From: Pararhizobium mangrovi
GTDB taxonomy: Bacteria > Pseudomonadota > Alphaproteobacteria > Rhizobiales > Rhizobiaceae
Direction of reading: 5' to 3'
Length of the DNA stretch: 64,000 bases
NCBI RefSeq assembly: GCF_006516965.1
Contig: NZ_VHLH01000020.1
Span: 24,104-88,103 of the forward strand
In this document: piece after piece, positions 63,896 to 64,000 of the stretch
Layout: every line of letters begins with the position of its first letter
How positions within the stretch are numbered: position 1 is the first letter of the stretch
Notes under the pieces: generated by a model
Told to the model about the DNA's origin: nothing
Database searches by the model: none
What the model saw: only the letters and a program-made list of their open reading frames with translations
Translations under genes and position numbers: made by a program

Positions 63896-64000
63896 CCGGC
63901 CGCGTTCGGGCTCTAGGTGTGAGCTTTCATTAGGTTGTCCATCCGGTCCGGACCGGGGATGCTGAGGTTGTGAGACTTCAGAGTCCAGGGAGGGACCGGA
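63896..64000. other. Right edge: non-coding leader, possible left end of an insertion sequence
   Basis: No coding frame is visible. A perfect 14-bp palindrome CCGGTCCGGACCGG lies at 63943-63956, then TGAGG...CTTCA (loose hairpin), then a strong Shine-Dalgarno-like AGGGAGGG just before the window ends. The layout resembles the leader ahead of a transposase gene. 6S RNA is expected near here by synteny but is not recognised in these bases. Confidence 0.35.

Noticed and set aside
1..64000. CRISPR arrays, prophage, tRNA or rRNA genes
   Set aside because: No regularly spaced repeats, phage structural genes, or cloverleaf or rRNA sequences were recognised by eye anywhere in the window.

Overview
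The window is a stretch of a GC-rich alphaproteobacterial chromosome, very probably Hyphomicrobiales (Rhizobiales). The reasons are the block tkt / pgk / class I fba / DUF1192 / DUF1465 / rpmE / efp / suhB, the DUF4164-zapA pair beside tkt, a bet (choline sulfate) operon, and short dispersed intergenic repeats of the kind common in that order. The genus cannot be fixed from the sequence. Sulfated-polysaccharide and osmoprotectant genes fit a marine or salt-exposed lifestyle, which is an inference.

Region 1 (1-24.1 kb): amino-sugar precursor genes glmS (5' end only) and glmU, then a surface-polysaccharide locus. It holds an ABC-2 export permease and ATPase (KpsM/KpsT type), two GT2 glycosyltransferases, two large proteins sharing an uncharacterised 'RIIGND' domain fused to an alginate-lyase-like (PF05426-type) domain, and an FkbM methyltransferase domain at the front of one of them. 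A sulfotransferase lies next to cysD-cysNC, which makes its donor PAPS. UDP-glucose dehydrogenase, a UDP-glucuronate 4-epimerase type enzyme, phosphomanno/glucomutase and GalE supply sugar nucleotides. A further multidomain protein carries a degenerate FkbM-like N-terminus. Read together, the locus probably builds and exports an acidic, sulfated, uronic-acid-containing polysaccharide. An IS630-type transposase remnant lies between cysD and the UDP-glucose dehydrogenase gene.

Region 2 (24.1-41.7 kb): cysH (APS reductase type), a GAF-GGDEF-EAL cyclic-di-GMP protein, the bet operon (betC-GST-betB-betA), three tiny membrane proteins, the two methylmalonyl-CoA mutase subunits, an emrAB-type efflux pair divergent from a TetR regulator with two palindromic operators, and a Tat/lipoprotein-type L,D-transpeptidase.

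Region 3 (42-54.4 kb): mostly housekeeping genes. These are a HAD dehalogenase, a branched-chain aminotransferase, superoxide dismutase, two c-type cytochromes, an ArsR regulator with a TauE/SafE transporter, a ThiE-like protein, a Sel1-repeat protein, efp, suhB, a MotA-like/OmpA-like membrane pair, rpmE and DUF1465.

Region 4 (54.5-64 kb): a frameshifted DUF1192 gene, a quinone oxidoreductase, class I aldolase, pgk, a K+/H+ antiporter sitting where gap is often found, tkt with a UUCG-loop terminator, a DUF4164 gene and zapA. The last 100 bases are non-coding and end in a strong Shine-Dalgarno-like sequence.
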